Of a DNA stretch of 64,000 nucleotides, positions 37,385-46,975 are shown piece after piece. The notes beneath the pieces are model-generated. The model searched no databases. It saw only the letters and a program-made list of their open reading frames with translations, and was not told where the DNA came from. The stretch spans positions 2,108,001 through 2,172,000 of the forward strand of contig OZ245738.1 in the NCBI GenBank assembly GCA_965227265.1. The letters run 5' to 3'. Source of the DNA: UBA2336 sp965227265. Its GTDB lineage: Bacteria; Bacteroidota; Bacteroidia; Cytophagales; Cyclobacteriaceae. Numbering within the stretch: position 1 is the stretch's first letter; every line of letters begins with the position of its first letter. The translations under genes and the position numbers were made by a program.

Positions 37385-38454
37385 TGAATTATATTCATTC
37401 ATCGATACGTATAAATCAACGCGAGGCAGCGCTTTCAGAAATTATTTCCGGAAGCGCTGTTTCATTTTCTGACTTTGAATCAGAAACGTTTTCATTTATA
37501 CAAAAATGGTTGAGCGGTGCAGAATTATTTATATTATACACAAGTGGTTCAACCGGAACACCAAAAGAAATCTCGCTTTCCAGAGCGCAGCTTATTTCAA
37601 GTGCAACCCGAACGATTAGCAAACTTAACCTCTCAGATAAAAATACTGCGCTTGTTTGCCTCGATACAAAATACATTGCCGGTAAAATGATGTTGGTTCG
37701 GGCATTGGAAGCAAACATGAGAATTGTTGCTGTTGAACCTTCTTCCAATCCGTTAAAAAATATTTCTGAACAGCCAGATTTTGGAGCTTTTGTTCCGCTA
37801 CAGCTGGATGAAATGATGAATGACCCATCTTCTGTTAAGAAGCTGAATAAATTTAACTCGATCATTATTGGCGGTGCTTCCATCAATACTTCCTTGCTCG
37901 AAAAAATCAAAATACTTTCCTGTACTGTATATGCTACGTATGGAATGACAGAAACTGTATCGCACATCGCGTTGCAGAAGTTGAACGGACCGAATGCTCA
38001 GGATTATTTCGAAACGTTTCCTGATATAAAAATCAATCTGGACGAGCGTGATTGCCTCGTCATTGAACTTCCCGGATTTCGGGAGCCAATCATTACCAAT
38101 GACCTGGTCAAGATTATTAACGATTCCCACTTTAAAATACTTGGCCGGTATGATAACATCATAAACAGCGGTGGTATAAAGCTGGTACCGGAAACCATAG
38201 AGAAAAAAATCGAACCGCTTTTACCGGAACAGGCATTTTTTGTAGCTGGCATAAACGATGATCGACTCGGACAAAAGCTGATACTCATCATAGAAGGGGA
38301 AAGTATTTCAGCGTTACCAGACAAACTCAAAAATGCACTTCCTGCCTATGAAGTCCCGAAAGAAATTTTTTACTTCGATCAGTTTGTCCGGACGGAAACG
38401 TTAAAAGTTGATCGGCTTAAAACAGTTGAGAAGGCCTTAAAAAGCAGGTTGTAA
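37384..38454 (+). CDS. menE: o-Succinylbenzoate-CoA ligase (short MenE)
   Basis: 356 aa, shorter than classical MenE (~450) as is usual in Bacteroidota. AMP-binding signature LYTSGSTGTPKEI, ATYGMTETVSH, GRYDNIINSGGIKLVPETIE and the C-terminal VDRLK with the catalytic Lys. Starts in a TAATG overlap with menB. menC and menA are not in this window. Confidence 0.93.
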   Translation: MNYIHSSIRINQREAALSEIISGSAVSFSDFESETFSFIQKWLSGAELFILYTSGSTGTPKEISLSRAQLISSATRTISKLNLSDKNTALVCLDTKYIAGKMMLVRALEANMRIVAVEPSSNPLKNISEQPDFGAFVPLQLDEMMNDPSSVKKLNKFNSIIIGGASINTSLLEKIKILSCTVYATYGMTETVSHIALQKLNGPNAQDYFETFPDIKINLDERDCLVIELPGFREPIITNDLVKIINDSHFKILGRYDNIINSGGIKLVPETIEKKIEPLLPEQAFFVAGINDDRLGQKLILIIEGESISALPDKLKNALPAYEVPKEIFYFDQFVRTETLKVDRLKTVEKALKSRL

Positions 38455-38511
38455 ACTTTTTCGGGTTTTCAGTAATCCGGTTATTTTTGCATCCTCAAAC
38501 AGCACATTAAT

Positions 38512-39219
38512 ATGGGACGGGTTTTTGAAAAACGTAAGCATACCATGTTTGCCCGCTTTGACCGCATGGCCAAAGCCTTCACACGCATTGGAAAGGATAT
38601 TGCCCTTGCGGTAAAACAAAACGGCCCAAACCCGGACAATAATCCGAAGCTGCGGATGGCCATGCAAAATGCGAAAGGTGTGAATATGCCTAAGGATCGT
38701 GTAGATGCAGCCATTAAGCGCGCCTCCTCAAAAGAGGAAAAGGATTATGAAGAAGTGCTCTATGAAGGTTACGCACCTCACGGAGTTCCGATCCTGGTTG
38801 TTTGTGCGACCGATAATCCAACGCGCACGGTTGCCAACGTTCGCCTTCAGTTTTCCAAAAATGGTGGTACAATGGGTAATTCAGGAACTGTATTGTTTAT
38901 GTTCGAGCATCGCGGAATTTTTAAGTTCGACCCGGCCAAGCTTAATCTTGATGAATTAGAACTTGACCTGATTGATGCCGGAGCAGAAGATATTGAGCGT
39001 GGAGAAGAGGAAATTGTTGTGTCTACGAAATTCACCGACTTCGGTCAGATGCAAAAGTTTTTAGAAAGTAAAAAACTGGAAGCAAAAAGCTCCGAGCTAC
39101 AATATATTCCTAATGCTACGAAAGAACTTCCTGAAGATCAACAAGACGAAGTGTTAAAGCTTATTGAAGCGATTGAAGCGGATGATGATGTGCAGAACGT
39201 TTATCATAACCTGGCGTAA
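38512..39219 (+). CDS. YebC/PmpR-family protein
   Basis: 235 aa. N-terminal motif KRKHTMFARFDRMAKAFTRIGKDI, then NMPKDRVDAAIKRASSKE and YEGYAPHGVPILVVCATDNPTRTVANVR are diagnostic. Family members were described as transcription regulators, and more recent work links them to translation of difficult peptide stretches; which applies here cannot be told. Own unit: TATTTTTG at 38482-38489 matches the Bacteroidota -7 element. Confidence 0.96.
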   Translation: MGRVFEKRKHTMFARFDRMAKAFTRIGKDIALAVKQNGPNPDNNPKLRMAMQNAKGVNMPKDRVDAAIKRASSKEEKDYEEVLYEGYAPHGVPILVVCATDNPTRTVANVRLQFSKNGGTMGNSGTVLFMFEHRGIFKFDPAKLNLDELELDLIDAGAEDIERGEEEIVVSTKFTDFGQMQKFLESKKLEAKSSELQYIPNATKELPEDQQDEVLKLIEAIEADDDVQNVYHNLA

Positions 39220-39220
39220 G

Positions 39221-39715
39221 TTAATATCTCAACGAAAGCACCTTCGCATCCTTACCAATCCCAACTATAGAAATAATCAAAATATTTCCATAATCGTCAT
39301 CTGCAAATTGCTCGAACTTCTTCTCTCCCAGTAATACGTTTGCAATTACCGGAATGGTGTTGGAGTGACCGGCAATTACTATTGTCCCGCCTGGATGTTT
39401 GTCTAACAATATTTGTAGATCTGGAGCTTTCATCGAAGCATATATATTTACCGTAAGGCTTTTCGAGTTGGCTAAAGGTGTTACCGTATTTCGAGTACGT
39501 TTAAAATTTGTAGAGTATAAAGCATCGATAGTAGCGTTGCCAAATAATGCCGCGAAAGATTCAGCACGTTTTAAACCTTCGGGCTTAAGTTCCGGGTCAC
39601 TTCCGCCATCGGCAGCTTTCTCCGCATGGCGAACCAGAATAAAAGTAGTTATGGTTTGGGCGTAACTAACCTGGATTATCGTAAGCAATAATAACCCGAT
39701 AATAATTTTCTTCAT
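39221..39715 (-). CDS. Secreted histidine phosphatase family protein
   Basis: 164 aa with a signal peptide ending SYAQ. FILVRHAEKAADGG is the phospho-His motif, TNFKRTRNTV follows, and VIAGHSNTIPVI holds the second His. SixA/phytase-like small periplasmic phosphatase; substrate unknown. The upstream SnoaL-like gene ends 2 bp before its start, so they form a pair. Confidence 0.9.
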   Translation of the reverse strand: MKKIIIGLLLLTIIQVSYAQTITTFILVRHAEKAADGGSDPELKPEGLKRAESFAALFGNATIDALYSTNFKRTRNTVTPLANSKSLTVNIYASMKAPDLQILLDKHPGGTIVIAGHSNTIPVIANVLLGEKKFEQFADDDYGNILIISIVGIGKDAKVLSLRY

Positions 39716-39717
39716 GT

Positions 39718-40209
39718 TTACTTATATTTATCCTGAATGTTTTGCGGAACCTTACAATCGGTCTTTCTTCGGGTATCGGTTAAATGAAAAATCTTCCAGC
39801 CAGCCGCTGTTTTACTTACGTGAAACGCATCCACACCACAATGACTGAAATTGTTTCCAACATAAAAAGCGTAATCACACCAAACCTGTGCAAAATCACC
39901 GTCCAGCTGAACCTTGATGTTCCAGATTTCTTCCGTTAAGGCACCAGTAGGATTAGGTTTCGCAATTGCTTTTGCAAAGTCATCAATCCCTGTTTCACGT
40001 TCCACAATAACTTTTCCTTCACGGTTTTTTATTACGCTTGCCATGGTCACCTGATCCGCAAAGACAGATTTAAATAATGTTGTATCGTTGGTGTGCATCG
40101 ATTTGAAAAGCTTGTTCACAACTTCCGTAACAGCGGCTTCTTCGGTGGATTGTGCCTGAATAGACATGACACAAAATATGAACAATAGTATACAACAATA
40201 CTTTTTCAT
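39718..40209 (-). CDS. Secreted SnoaL/NTF2-like protein
   Basis: 163 aa from ATG 40209 (MKKYCC..., signal peptide ending SIQAQ); the longer frame has no merit. The rest is a single NTF2-fold domain of the DUF4440/SnoaL type: EEAAVTEVVNKLFKSMHTNDTTLFKSVFAD, IWNIKVQLDGDFAQVWCDYAFYV, CGVDAFHVSKTAAGWKIFHLTDTRRK. Function not predictable from the fold. Confidence 0.85.
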   Translation of the reverse strand: MKKYCCILLFIFCVMSIQAQSTEEAAVTEVVNKLFKSMHTNDTTLFKSVFADQVTMASVIKNREGKVIVERETGIDDFAKAIAKPNPTGALTEEIWNIKVQLDGDFAQVWCDYAFYVGNNFSHCGVDAFHVSKTAAGWKIFHLTDTRRKTDCKVPQNIQDKYK

Positions 40210-40347
40210 GGTTTCAGTTTTCTGAAATTTGCCGGATTGAAATCGCAATCTGAACCGATTTTATGCCAGCGGTCGATTCCCGAAAAATGCCTCCATAACG
40301 ATTCATAATTTAGCCTATCTTTATCATTCTAAACCTGACGGAATTCT

Positions 40348-41502
40348 ATGATCATCCGCATTTTGTGTTTCTTCCTACTGACTTTTAGTTTGATTATTCC
40401 TGCTGCTGCACAACAAGATAGTTTATTGGCAGCGCTGGATACGGCTAAAAACGATCGAAAAGTAAAAGTTCTGAATGAGCTTTTCCGAGCAAACCTTGCT
40501 TCCAATCCTGTAAAAGCAATCGGATATACACGCGAAGCATTAAGCCTGGCAACTGAAATTAACGACCAGCGTGGAATGGCTGCTTCGTATAATAACCTGG
40601 GTGTAGCGTATAAAAATCAAGGCGCACTTGACAAAGCACTGGAATATTATATCCGGTCTTTAAAGATTTACGAAACACTTGACAACAAGGAAGGTATCGC
40701 GACTACCAAGAATAACATTGCCACAATCTATTCCATCAAAGGCGACTTTGGCCAGGCAATGAAGCACCTCGAAGAATCGTACAATCAACTGGTCGAACTG
40801 AAAGACGAGTCAAGACTTGTAGGGTCACTGAATAACCTCGGTAACCTGAATATTGATCTTCAACTTTATGAGAAAGCAAACGAATATTTTCAAAAAGCGT
40901 ATCAGCTCAGCGAGAAACTTGGGCAGCCTTTTGCCGACCCGTTGAATAATTTGGGGAATGTATTCTTCCGGCAAGGCAATTATCAACGTGCCATTGAAAA
41001 TTACCAGAAGGCGCTGGAGATCGAAAAGAAAGAAAATGATCGGTTGGGTCAACTCGGTACACTCACCAACATTGGAATAGCGTATACGAAAGCAAAACAA
41101 CCTAAACCTGCCATGCAATATCTCGATGAAGCACAGGCATTGGCAAAAGAACTTCAGGCTTACCGGTTCATTCCGGATATTCTTCGTAACAATGCTGAAA
41201 ATCAATTCCGTCTGGGCGATGTGAAAAGAGCATATCAAACGCTGATCAAGTATGACTCAGCGCGTGAAAAAGTTTACGGAGAAGAAAGCAGTCGTAACAT
41301 TGCCCAAATGGAAGTGGCGCTTAGCCTGCAGGAAAAAGAAAAGGAATTTGAAATTCTCCGAAAGGAGGCTGAGATCAGAACGCTGGAACTCAACAACACC
41401 CGCTTATTTATAACCTTGCTGGTATTGCTAGTGCTGATCGTGCTGGCTTCCGTTAATTTCTATTACATGGGCAGACGGAAGAAATTCCTGAATAAAACCT
41501 GA
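40348..41502 (+). CDS. TPR protein with C-terminal membrane anchor
   Basis: 384 aa. Signal peptide, at least six TPR units (MAASYNNLGVAYKNQGALDKALEYYIRSLKIYE and similar), a coiled coil (LSLQEKEKEFEILRKEAEIRTLEL) and a membrane segment (LFITLLVLLVLIVLASVNFYYM) right before the end. This is the sensor half of Bacteroidota TPR-type histidine kinases or TPR-LytTR proteins, but here the protein stops after the membrane segment with no output domain. Confidence 0.88.
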   Translation: MIIRILCFFLLTFSLIIPAAAQQDSLLAALDTAKNDRKVKVLNELFRANLASNPVKAIGYTREALSLATEINDQRGMAASYNNLGVAYKNQGALDKALEYYIRSLKIYETLDNKEGIATTKNNIATIYSIKGDFGQAMKHLEESYNQLVELKDESRLVGSLNNLGNLNIDLQLYEKANEYFQKAYQLSEKLGQPFADPLNNLGNVFFRQGNYQRAIENYQKALEIEKKENDRLGQLGTLTNIGIAYTKAKQPKPAMQYLDEAQALAKELQAYRFIPDILRNNAENQFRLGDVKRAYQTLIKYDSAREKVYGEESSRNIAQMEVALSLQEKEKEFEILRKEAEIRTLELNNTRLFITLLVLLVLIVLASVNFYYMGRRKKFLNKT

Positions 41503-41572
41503 TTTTCGGGCAAAAATCTATTTCGTAATTACTTTCAAAAACATACCTTTGACCCATTAAAACCCTGACATC

Positions 41573-41701
41573 ATGTTTCAGCAATTTGTAGGAGACGGAG
41601 GAAATCTTTTTATCGCGATCGTAGCAGTCCTGGTAGGCTTCGCAGCAGCCATGGGCTACACCGATTACCTGAAAACTAAAGACGGAGAAAAGAAACACTG
41701 A
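41573..41701 (+). CDS. Small single-span membrane protein
   Basis: 42 aa: ATG 41573 to TGA 41701. Sequence pattern: short N-terminus, one membrane helix (LFIAIVAVLVGFAAAMGY), charged Lys/Glu-rich C-terminus. A terminator hairpin follows at 41728, and 70 bp separate it from the TPR gene. Looks real by layout; function unknown. Confidence 0.6.
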   Translation: MFQQFVGDGGNLFIAIVAVLVGFAAAMGYTDYLKTKDGEKKH

Positions 41702-41727
41702 TAGCTAATCAGTATTTCTTCAATCAT

Positions 41728-41762
41728 AAAAAAAAGCCATCCTTTATCAGGACGGCTTTTTT
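41728..41762. terminator. Bidirectional terminator
   Basis: Stem GCCATCC/GGACGGC with one mismatch, flanked by A- and T-runs. Serves the small membrane gene on + and the thioredoxin-like gene on -. Confidence 0.8.
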
Positions 41763-41786
41763 ATTAAGTATAGGTTAGGTAAAATG

Positions 41787-42320
41787 TTAATACGGTGATT
41801 TATAAACGGACTGCCAGTCTTCCCACTTAACAGTTTTGTAATGATCCTCTCCAATAAACTGGACAATTTTATGAAACTCTTCGGGTTTCTGATATCCTGG
41901 TAACGGCTGCAACATCCCGAAATTCTCGTCCAGGAAAACAACTGTCGGATAACTCAATTTATTATTCATAAGTGCTGCGGCCAGCTGATGGTAACCACTG
42001 TTACCACTCGCAATGAACTTATAGGTAACGCCATTGAAGACTACGCTGTCACGTTGTTCAGCATTAAACTTAACAGCATAAAATTTCTCATTCAGGATTT
42101 TGGCCACATTGGCTTCGCTGAATGTATTTTTATCCATCACCTTACACCAGCCACACCAGTCGGTATAGACATCGATAAAAATCTTCCGCTTCTCTTTCTT
42201 TGATTTTTGAATGGCTTCTTCGAACGTTAACCATTTAACCTCACCTTCCGGAATAGGGCGAAAGGAAGCAGAAATTCCTGCTAATCCGATGAAAACGATT
42301 CCAAAAAGTAATTTCTTCAT
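41787..42320 (-). CDS. Secreted thioredoxin-like protein
   Basis: 177 aa from ATG 42320 (signal peptide MKKLLFGIVFIGLAG...). The active-site motif is YTDWCGWCKVMDK, a CGWC pair, in a Thioredoxin_7/DUF255-like setting with IFIDV before it, cis-Pro in LSYPTVVFLDE and a C-terminal extension (WEDWQSVYKSPY). Likely a periplasmic thiol-disulfide protein. The 200 bp upstream to 42546 holds no gene. Confidence 0.88.
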   Translation of the reverse strand: MKKLLFGIVFIGLAGISASFRPIPEGEVKWLTFEEAIQKSKKEKRKIFIDVYTDWCGWCKVMDKNTFSEANVAKILNEKFYAVKFNAEQRDSVVFNGVTYKFIASGNSGYHQLAAALMNNKLSYPTVVFLDENFGMLQPLPGYQKPEEFHKIVQFIGEDHYKTVKWEDWQSVYKSPY

Positions 42321-42546
42321 ACCTGTAATAAATATTCTGCCCACGCTACAAATTTAAGCAGAAAGGATAGCATTAATGCTTTCTTTATGCCCGACAGTAA
42401 CCTTTCCGGGACTTAAAAGTAATTACTGTACGGAAAAGTTCAGAGCGATTGTCCAGAACCGTACAATTGCGGGCTATGAACCACTTAAAAAAGCTTAAAA
42501 CAGGGTTAGTTCCAATTGGCATAACATTCGTAAAGAAGCCAGCATC

Positions 42547-42750
42547 ATGAAATGGAAGTTTACCTATAAAGAACTCACACTGTTAATCGGCATTCTGGTG
42601 GCGGTTATTATCATGATCACACTTTGGCTGCGGCCGATTTCGCTGGAAGCAGGTGAAGTTTCAGAAAAACCCGCCCGGCAAATCATTGTTCCCGCTACAA
42701 AAATCCTGACAGAGAAAACCTTCGTTCTTGTTATCGAAATTTTACGGTAG
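42547..42750 (+). CDS. Small membrane protein, hypothetical
   Basis: 67 aa with one strong membrane helix (LTLLIGILVAVIIMITLWL) and a basic C-terminal half. No family recognised; codon use is protein-like and the ATG is close to the expected promoter region. Alternative: chance frame. Confidence 0.45.
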   Translation: MKWKFTYKELTLLIGILVAVIIMITLWLRPISLEAGEVSEKPARQIIVPATKILTEKTFVLVIEILR

Positions 42751-42840
42751 GATCAATTCATGATCCCTGGGGCTTCTTAAAAGCCTGTTCATTCCCTTCT
42801 GATCTTATTATTTTATATTTTGAAACAAAATTCCTGTTTC

Positions 42841-44646
42841 ATGAGATCGTGTGTTGTTTTATTCCTGTTGTTAACTGTTGGATTGAGCGCAAAAGCCCAA
42901 CTTCAGGGAGCCGATAATCACCTTACCGACAGTCTTAAGCAGAATCTGGCCAACGCTAAAACGCCAACTGAAAAAGTTCGTTGGCTGGGAGAACTTGCTG
43001 ATTTTTATATGGGTGCGGATCGGGTTCAATCCGATAAGTATGCTGCTGAACAAGCAACGGTTGCAGAACTCAGTAGAGATCGTATGTTGATGGTTAAAGC
43101 CTTATTCACAAATGCGCAGCGTCATTTAAAAATGAGCGGCAGACAGGATAATCTTAATACCGGAATTGTCTATGCACAAAAAGCATTGGATCTCTCAAAA
43201 GAAAGTGAGCTTGAAGAATATGAAGCCTGGTCGTACTTGTTATTAGCACAAGGTGCGCGAAAAAACAGCGAGAACGATAAAGCGCTAAATTATTGCAACC
43301 TGGCATCCTCTATCGCCAGCTTTTCTTCGAATGATTCGTTGAAGATTCTCAGCTTCCAGGCAACGGGTCATACATATCTGAACAAAAACGAAAAAAAACT
43401 TGCCTTTCGTAATTACCTGTTGGCAACTAATCTGGCTGAAGACATCAAAAGTTATGAACTTCAAAAAGGCTGCTTTTATATCATGTCTTCTTTTTATCAA
43501 GGCATTGATGATCTGGAGAAAGCAAAAGATTACATGTATAAAGTGCTGGCCTTGGCCAATCGGTATCATAAACCGTACGACAGATTAAACGCCTACAATT
43601 CTCTTGGTCGTATGTATGCGAGTGGGAAGCAGGCTAAACAAGATACCATGTCGCTATATTTCTATAATCAATCGCTCGCCCTTGCAGATACGCTTAACTT
43701 TGAATTGATCAAGCTTAACACCTATGGCAACATGCTTGAGTCATATGTACAGATGGGCAAAATTAAAGAAGCCAAAGCGCTTTTCGATTCCACCCCCCAG
43801 CTTAGAAGATATTTCAAACAATCCGGACAAGAGTATTATCTCGACCAGGCTTATGGTATGGCGCATACTGAATTGGGTGATTTAGACTCAGCAGAATTTT
43901 ATCTCAACCGTGCAGAGATTGCCTTCGAACAGAACGCAAGCATGGTGAGTCTTCATGGCTTTTACATGAACAAAGCACATTTCTATAAGCGAAAGAATGA
44001 TTACAAAAGCTCATTACTGTACACCCTGAAGGCGAAAAAAATTGCAGATAAGTCCGACAACATTCGGCTGATCCGGTGGGATGCCGGTGAGCTTGATTCG
44101 ATCTATCAAAAGCTTGGTGATTTTAAAAATGCATATGCTTACCAGCGAGAATATCAAAAAGCGAACGATAGTCTCGATATTCTTTCGGCCGAGAAAGATG
44201 TATTGCGCATGCAGGTAGTAGACGAGAACAGGCGCAGGGAAAAAGAAGAAGTTGCCGAAGCAGAAGCTACCCGCGAACGACACAACATTCAATACATGGG
44301 CATTACAGCCGCGATCGCAGGAGTGTTCATTGTTCTGGTAATGCTTGGGATCTTTAGCGTTTCAGCAGGAACGATTAGAATTATCGGATTCTTTGCGTTC
44401 ATCTTCCTGTTTGAGTTTATCATTCTGCTGGCCGATAACAAAATCCATCACTGGACGCATGGCGAACCCTGGAAGGTTTTGCTTATCAAGATCGGATTGA
44501 TTTCTATTCTTCTTCCGTTACATCACTTTACCGAAAAGAAAGTGGTCCACTACATTACTTCACGCAAGTTATTTGAACTGAATAAAGATTCAATTCTGGC
44601 TAAGTTCAAGAAAAAAGAAGAGGCACCTGCTGCTGATCAACGATAA
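42841..44646 (+). CDS. TPR protein with C-terminal membrane segments
   Basis: 601 aa from ATG 42841, which opens a signal peptide (VVLFLLLTVGLSAKAQ); an in-frame TTG lies 21 bp upstream. Residues ~30-440 are TPR-like repeats, then a coiled coil (VVDENRRREKEEVAEAEATRERH) and three membrane helices near the end with a short charged tail. Same general design as 40348-41502, without a kinase or LytTR output domain. Confidence 0.85.
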   Translation: MRSCVVLFLLLTVGLSAKAQLQGADNHLTDSLKQNLANAKTPTEKVRWLGELADFYMGADRVQSDKYAAEQATVAELSRDRMLMVKALFTNAQRHLKMSGRQDNLNTGIVYAQKALDLSKESELEEYEAWSYLLLAQGARKNSENDKALNYCNLASSIASFSSNDSLKILSFQATGHTYLNKNEKKLAFRNYLLATNLAEDIKSYELQKGCFYIMSSFYQGIDDLEKAKDYMYKVLALANRYHKPYDRLNAYNSLGRMYASGKQAKQDTMSLYFYNQSLALADTLNFELIKLNTYGNMLESYVQMGKIKEAKALFDSTPQLRRYFKQSGQEYYLDQAYGMAHTELGDLDSAEFYLNRAEIAFEQNASMVSLHGFYMNKAHFYKRKNDYKSSLLYTLKAKKIADKSDNIRLIRWDAGELDSIYQKLGDFKNAYAYQREYQKANDSLDILSAEKDVLRMQVVDENRRREKEEVAEAEATRERHNIQYMGITAAIAGVFIVLVMLGIFSVSAGTIRIIGFFAFIFLFEFIILLADNKIHHWTHGEPWKVLLIKIGLISILLPLHHFTEKKVVHYITSRKLFELNKDSILAKFKKKEEAPAADQR

Positions 44647-45209
44647 GCGTACCACGCCAGCACCGTTTCAATCGCGCGTTTGATTGCTTCGTTGATCGGA
44701 TAAAAATCGCGTGTGAGGTCCATATCAATAGAGTGCAATTGCATATAGTATTGATTCATCATCGGAATTTCACCTGAACCCTGTGAAACTTTTTCGGCTG
44801 CCTGTTGATAATTTTCAGGTTGTTCCGTTTTAATGATCTGACACGTGACATATTCTTTTTCAGTGTATTTATTCGTGCGCGCTGAATAGCCAAACAATCG
44901 GCAGATCAATCCCCTGTGCGGATATTCCGTGCAAAGCCCTGCCCCTGCCTGGGTTGGATTGAGAATGTAACAAATAGAAGAATCGCCCGAGTTTATTTTA
45001 TCAAGCCATTCAAAGGCGAGGTCATTTTGATAGAGATAGTGGGCAAACGGAAGAAATTCAAGAATCGTGGCTTCAATATCGGGCTTGAAGCAGCATTTAC
45101 CGCAGCCAAATTTGCAATGCACTCCCGACCAGGATTGGAAGGAAGCTATTTCTGCGTCCAGCTTTTTAAAGACCTCTTCTGTTGCGCGTACTTTCTCCGG
45201 TAACTCCAC
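44637..45209 (-). CDS. YkgJ-family cysteine-cluster protein
   Basis: 190 aa. The CxxxCxxCC pattern appears in CKFGCGKCCFKPDI, and further Cys in ICYILNPTQAGAGLCTEYPHRGLICRLFGYSA complete a zinc- or iron-sulfur-binding cluster, typical of the CxxCxxCC family. Function unknown in the literature. Overlaps the 3' end of the convergent TPR gene by 10 bp. Confidence 0.9.
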   Translation of the reverse strand: MELPEKVRATEEVFKKLDAEIASFQSWSGVHCKFGCGKCCFKPDIEATILEFLPFAHYLYQNDLAFEWLDKINSGDSSICYILNPTQAGAGLCTEYPHRGLICRLFGYSARTNKYTEKEYVTCQIIKTEQPENYQQAAEKVSQGSGEIPMMNQYYMQLHSIDMDLTRDFYPINEAIKRAIETVLAWYAYR

Positions 45210-45224
45210 GCGACAAAAGTACGA

Positions 45225-45743
45225 TCATTTTTTGGCTTCGTATGTAAGCATTACTAGTCCGGTCGAATATGCTTCACTTGATCTCAACGTAAAATGTTTC
45301 CGCTCGTGAATATCATTAAAGAGTGCCTTCCCTGCTCCCAACGCAATCGGGTGAACGGCAAGGTTCATTTCGTCAATTAACCCGACATTCATAAAGGAGG
45401 TGACCAATGATGCTCCGCCCCAAAGCCAGATGTCTTTACCAGCTTGATATTTTAATTCATTGACCTTCGCCACCATATCATTAGAAATCAGTTCTGTATT
45501 TGGATAGGGCTTTAATAGTGTATTTGAAAACACGTAACTCTTTATTTTCGCGAATGGATTTTCAGTTTGTTCCATACCGATCATCATCTCATAGCTTTTG
45601 CGACCATAGAAGATCGCATCGATGCGCTTCACAAAATCAGTCATACCATAATCCTGATCGGTGAGGCACCAATCATACTCTCCGTTTGGACCTTCAATAA
45701 AACCATCCAAGCTAACGGCAACACCAAGAATTATTTTTCGCAT
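45225..45743 (-). CDS. Dihydrofolate-reductase-family protein (RibD C-terminal type)
   Basis: 172 aa. KIILGVAVSLDGFIEGPNGEYDWC, FYGRKSYEMM, and DIWLWGGASLVTSFMNVGLIDEM are the standard NADPH-binding blocks of the YyaP/RibD-C group, distinct from housekeeping DHFR. Substrate unknown. Start ATG lies 3 bp after the stop of the small gene upstream, so it belongs to the 45225-46975 run. Confidence 0.9.
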   Translation of the reverse strand: MRKIILGVAVSLDGFIEGPNGEYDWCLTDQDYGMTDFVKRIDAIFYGRKSYEMMIGMEQTENPFAKIKSYVFSNTLLKPYPNTELISNDMVAKVNELKYQAGKDIWLWGGASLVTSFMNVGLIDEMNLAVHPIALGAGKALFNDIHERKHFTLRSSEAYSTGLVMLTYEAKK

Positions 45744-45746
45744 AGT

Positions 45747-45962
45747 TTAGTCTTCAAGCTCTGAACACTCGTAACCATTTTCCTTTAATAAGTTAATTGC
45801 GATAAGCGGTTTAATATGGTCAGAAACAATTCTTAAAATCCTGTCGCAGTCATCCAGTGCAAAATTCCATTTATCCTTTCCAGCAGTTGAATCCAGTAGC
45901 AACTTAAGTGACCTTACGTGTTGCGGAGTTTCAACTGAGGTTTTAAATACAAGTACTTCCAT
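45747..45962 (-). CDS. Small conserved hypothetical protein
   Basis: 71 aa from ATG 45962 (MEVLVFKTSV...). Ferredoxin-like alternation: strand, helix (HVRSLKLLLDS), strand (KWNFALDDCDRILRIVS), helix. Similar tiny proteins beside dihydrofolate-reductase-family or metal genes in Bacteroidota look like HMA-type folds without the Cys pair. Tightly linked to both neighbours (3-4 bp gaps). Confidence 0.7.
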   Translation of the reverse strand: MEVLVFKTSVETPQHVRSLKLLLDSTAGKDKWNFALDDCDRILRIVSDHIKPLIAINLLKENGYECSELED

Positions 45963-45966
45963 AGCG

Positions 45967-46494
45967 TTAGTTTTTTGCTTTATACTTTTCCCAAAAACCT
46001 TCCTGGGGTTCAGTCTGCTCAACCACGTCAATGTACATTCCATTCGGATCGGTTAACCCAAACCTGCGCTGACCCCAGGGTTCATTCGTCAAGGTGTAGG
46101 AAAATTTCAACCCTGTCTTTTTCAGTTGTTCAAAAACCGATTTAGCATTCTCAACTTGTAAGGTAATGTAAGTACCTGCATCAATCTTTAAAGCCGGAGT
46201 TGATGGCGGTGATGAAGGATGTTCTTCACTTAAAAATCCTATGCGGTAAGACGGATCACCTTTTGTTGTGAGCAGAATGAAAAAACTTGATTCAAATGCT
46301 ACTTCAAAGTCAAGATTTTTAACGTAGAAATCACACGACCTAATAATGTCTTTTGATATGTACACCGGGTACGAATCCTGATACTTGATTTCAATTTTCA
46401 TAGGTTGATTTGTTTTTTGAGCCTGCGCTGAATTTGCCACGAAAAATGCAATGGCAGCTGTTAACACACCGGCCAGTAGAATTATCTTTTTCAT
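45967..46494 (-). CDS. Secreted glyoxalase/VOC-fold protein
   Basis: 175 aa from ATG 46494 with a signal peptide ending SAQAQ, unusual for a VOC protein. The remainder is one glyoxalase/bleomycin-resistance domain: SCDFYVKNLDFEVAFESSFFILLTTK, GTYITLQVENAKSVFEQLKKTGLKF, WGQRRFGLTDPNGMYIDVVEQ. Could be a periplasmic lyase or binding protein; the alternative start inside (KIEIKYQDSYPVY) would make it cytoplasmic. Confidence 0.8.
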   Translation of the reverse strand: MKKIILLAGVLTAAIAFFVANSAQAQKTNQPMKIEIKYQDSYPVYISKDIIRSCDFYVKNLDFEVAFESSFFILLTTKGDPSYRIGFLSEEHPSSPPSTPALKIDAGTYITLQVENAKSVFEQLKKTGLKFSYTLTNEPWGQRRFGLTDPNGMYIDVVEQTEPQEGFWEKYKAKN

Positions 46495-46504
46495 GGTTCT
46501 ACGT

Positions 46505-46975
46505 TTACTTAACACCAAGCTGGATTTCTGTAACATTTGCGGTTGGGTTTACAAAATCTACATTCACATAAATTTCGCGGTTCACACCTATTGGTGAAAG
46601 TTGATTTTCATTCGCATACCGGATTAGTGTTTCATAACTTCCTGTCATTTGCAGCCAGTCGCCTTCGTGGATCACGGAAATACAATTGAAGTTCTCCGTT
46701 CGTTTGAAATGAAAGCGACCGTCATATCCCGACAACACATCTGCAACCGGCAAGGCAATTTCGAGGGTAAAAGATTTTGTGGGGTCTAAAAAGCCAAAGT
46801 AGTGCCAGTGTATCGGGCCTGTTACGCCTAAGTTGAGCTTTGATGCTTCCGCATAAAGCTCGTTGGCAACGTGAAAGAAATTGCCAAGTTCAGCAAGTGT
46901 TGTTTCGGTTCTAAAAAAAAGGAAACTGATCGGCAGAATCTGTTTTTTAGAGGGTTTATATTCTGTAGCTGTCAT
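46505..46975 (-). CDS. GyrI-like small-molecule-binding protein
   Basis: 156 aa, a single domain with two similar halves: FFRTETTLAELGNFFHVANELYAEASKLN and NCISVIHEGDWLQMTGSYETLIRYANENQL, the SHS2 repeats of GyrI/AraC effector-binding proteins. No DNA-binding part. First gene of the 45225-46975 run. Confidence 0.75.
   Translation of the reverse strand: MTATEYKPSKKQILPISFLFFRTETTLAELGNFFHVANELYAEASKLNLGVTGPIHWHYFGFLDPTKSFTLEIALPVADVLSGYDGRFHFKRTENFNCISVIHEGDWLQMTGSYETLIRYANENQLSPIGVNREIYVNVDFVNPTANVTEIQLGVK

Noticed and set aside
40348..44646. TPR histidine kinases
   Set aside because: Both proteins end shortly after their membrane segments; no HisKA, HATPase or LytTR domain follows in any frame.
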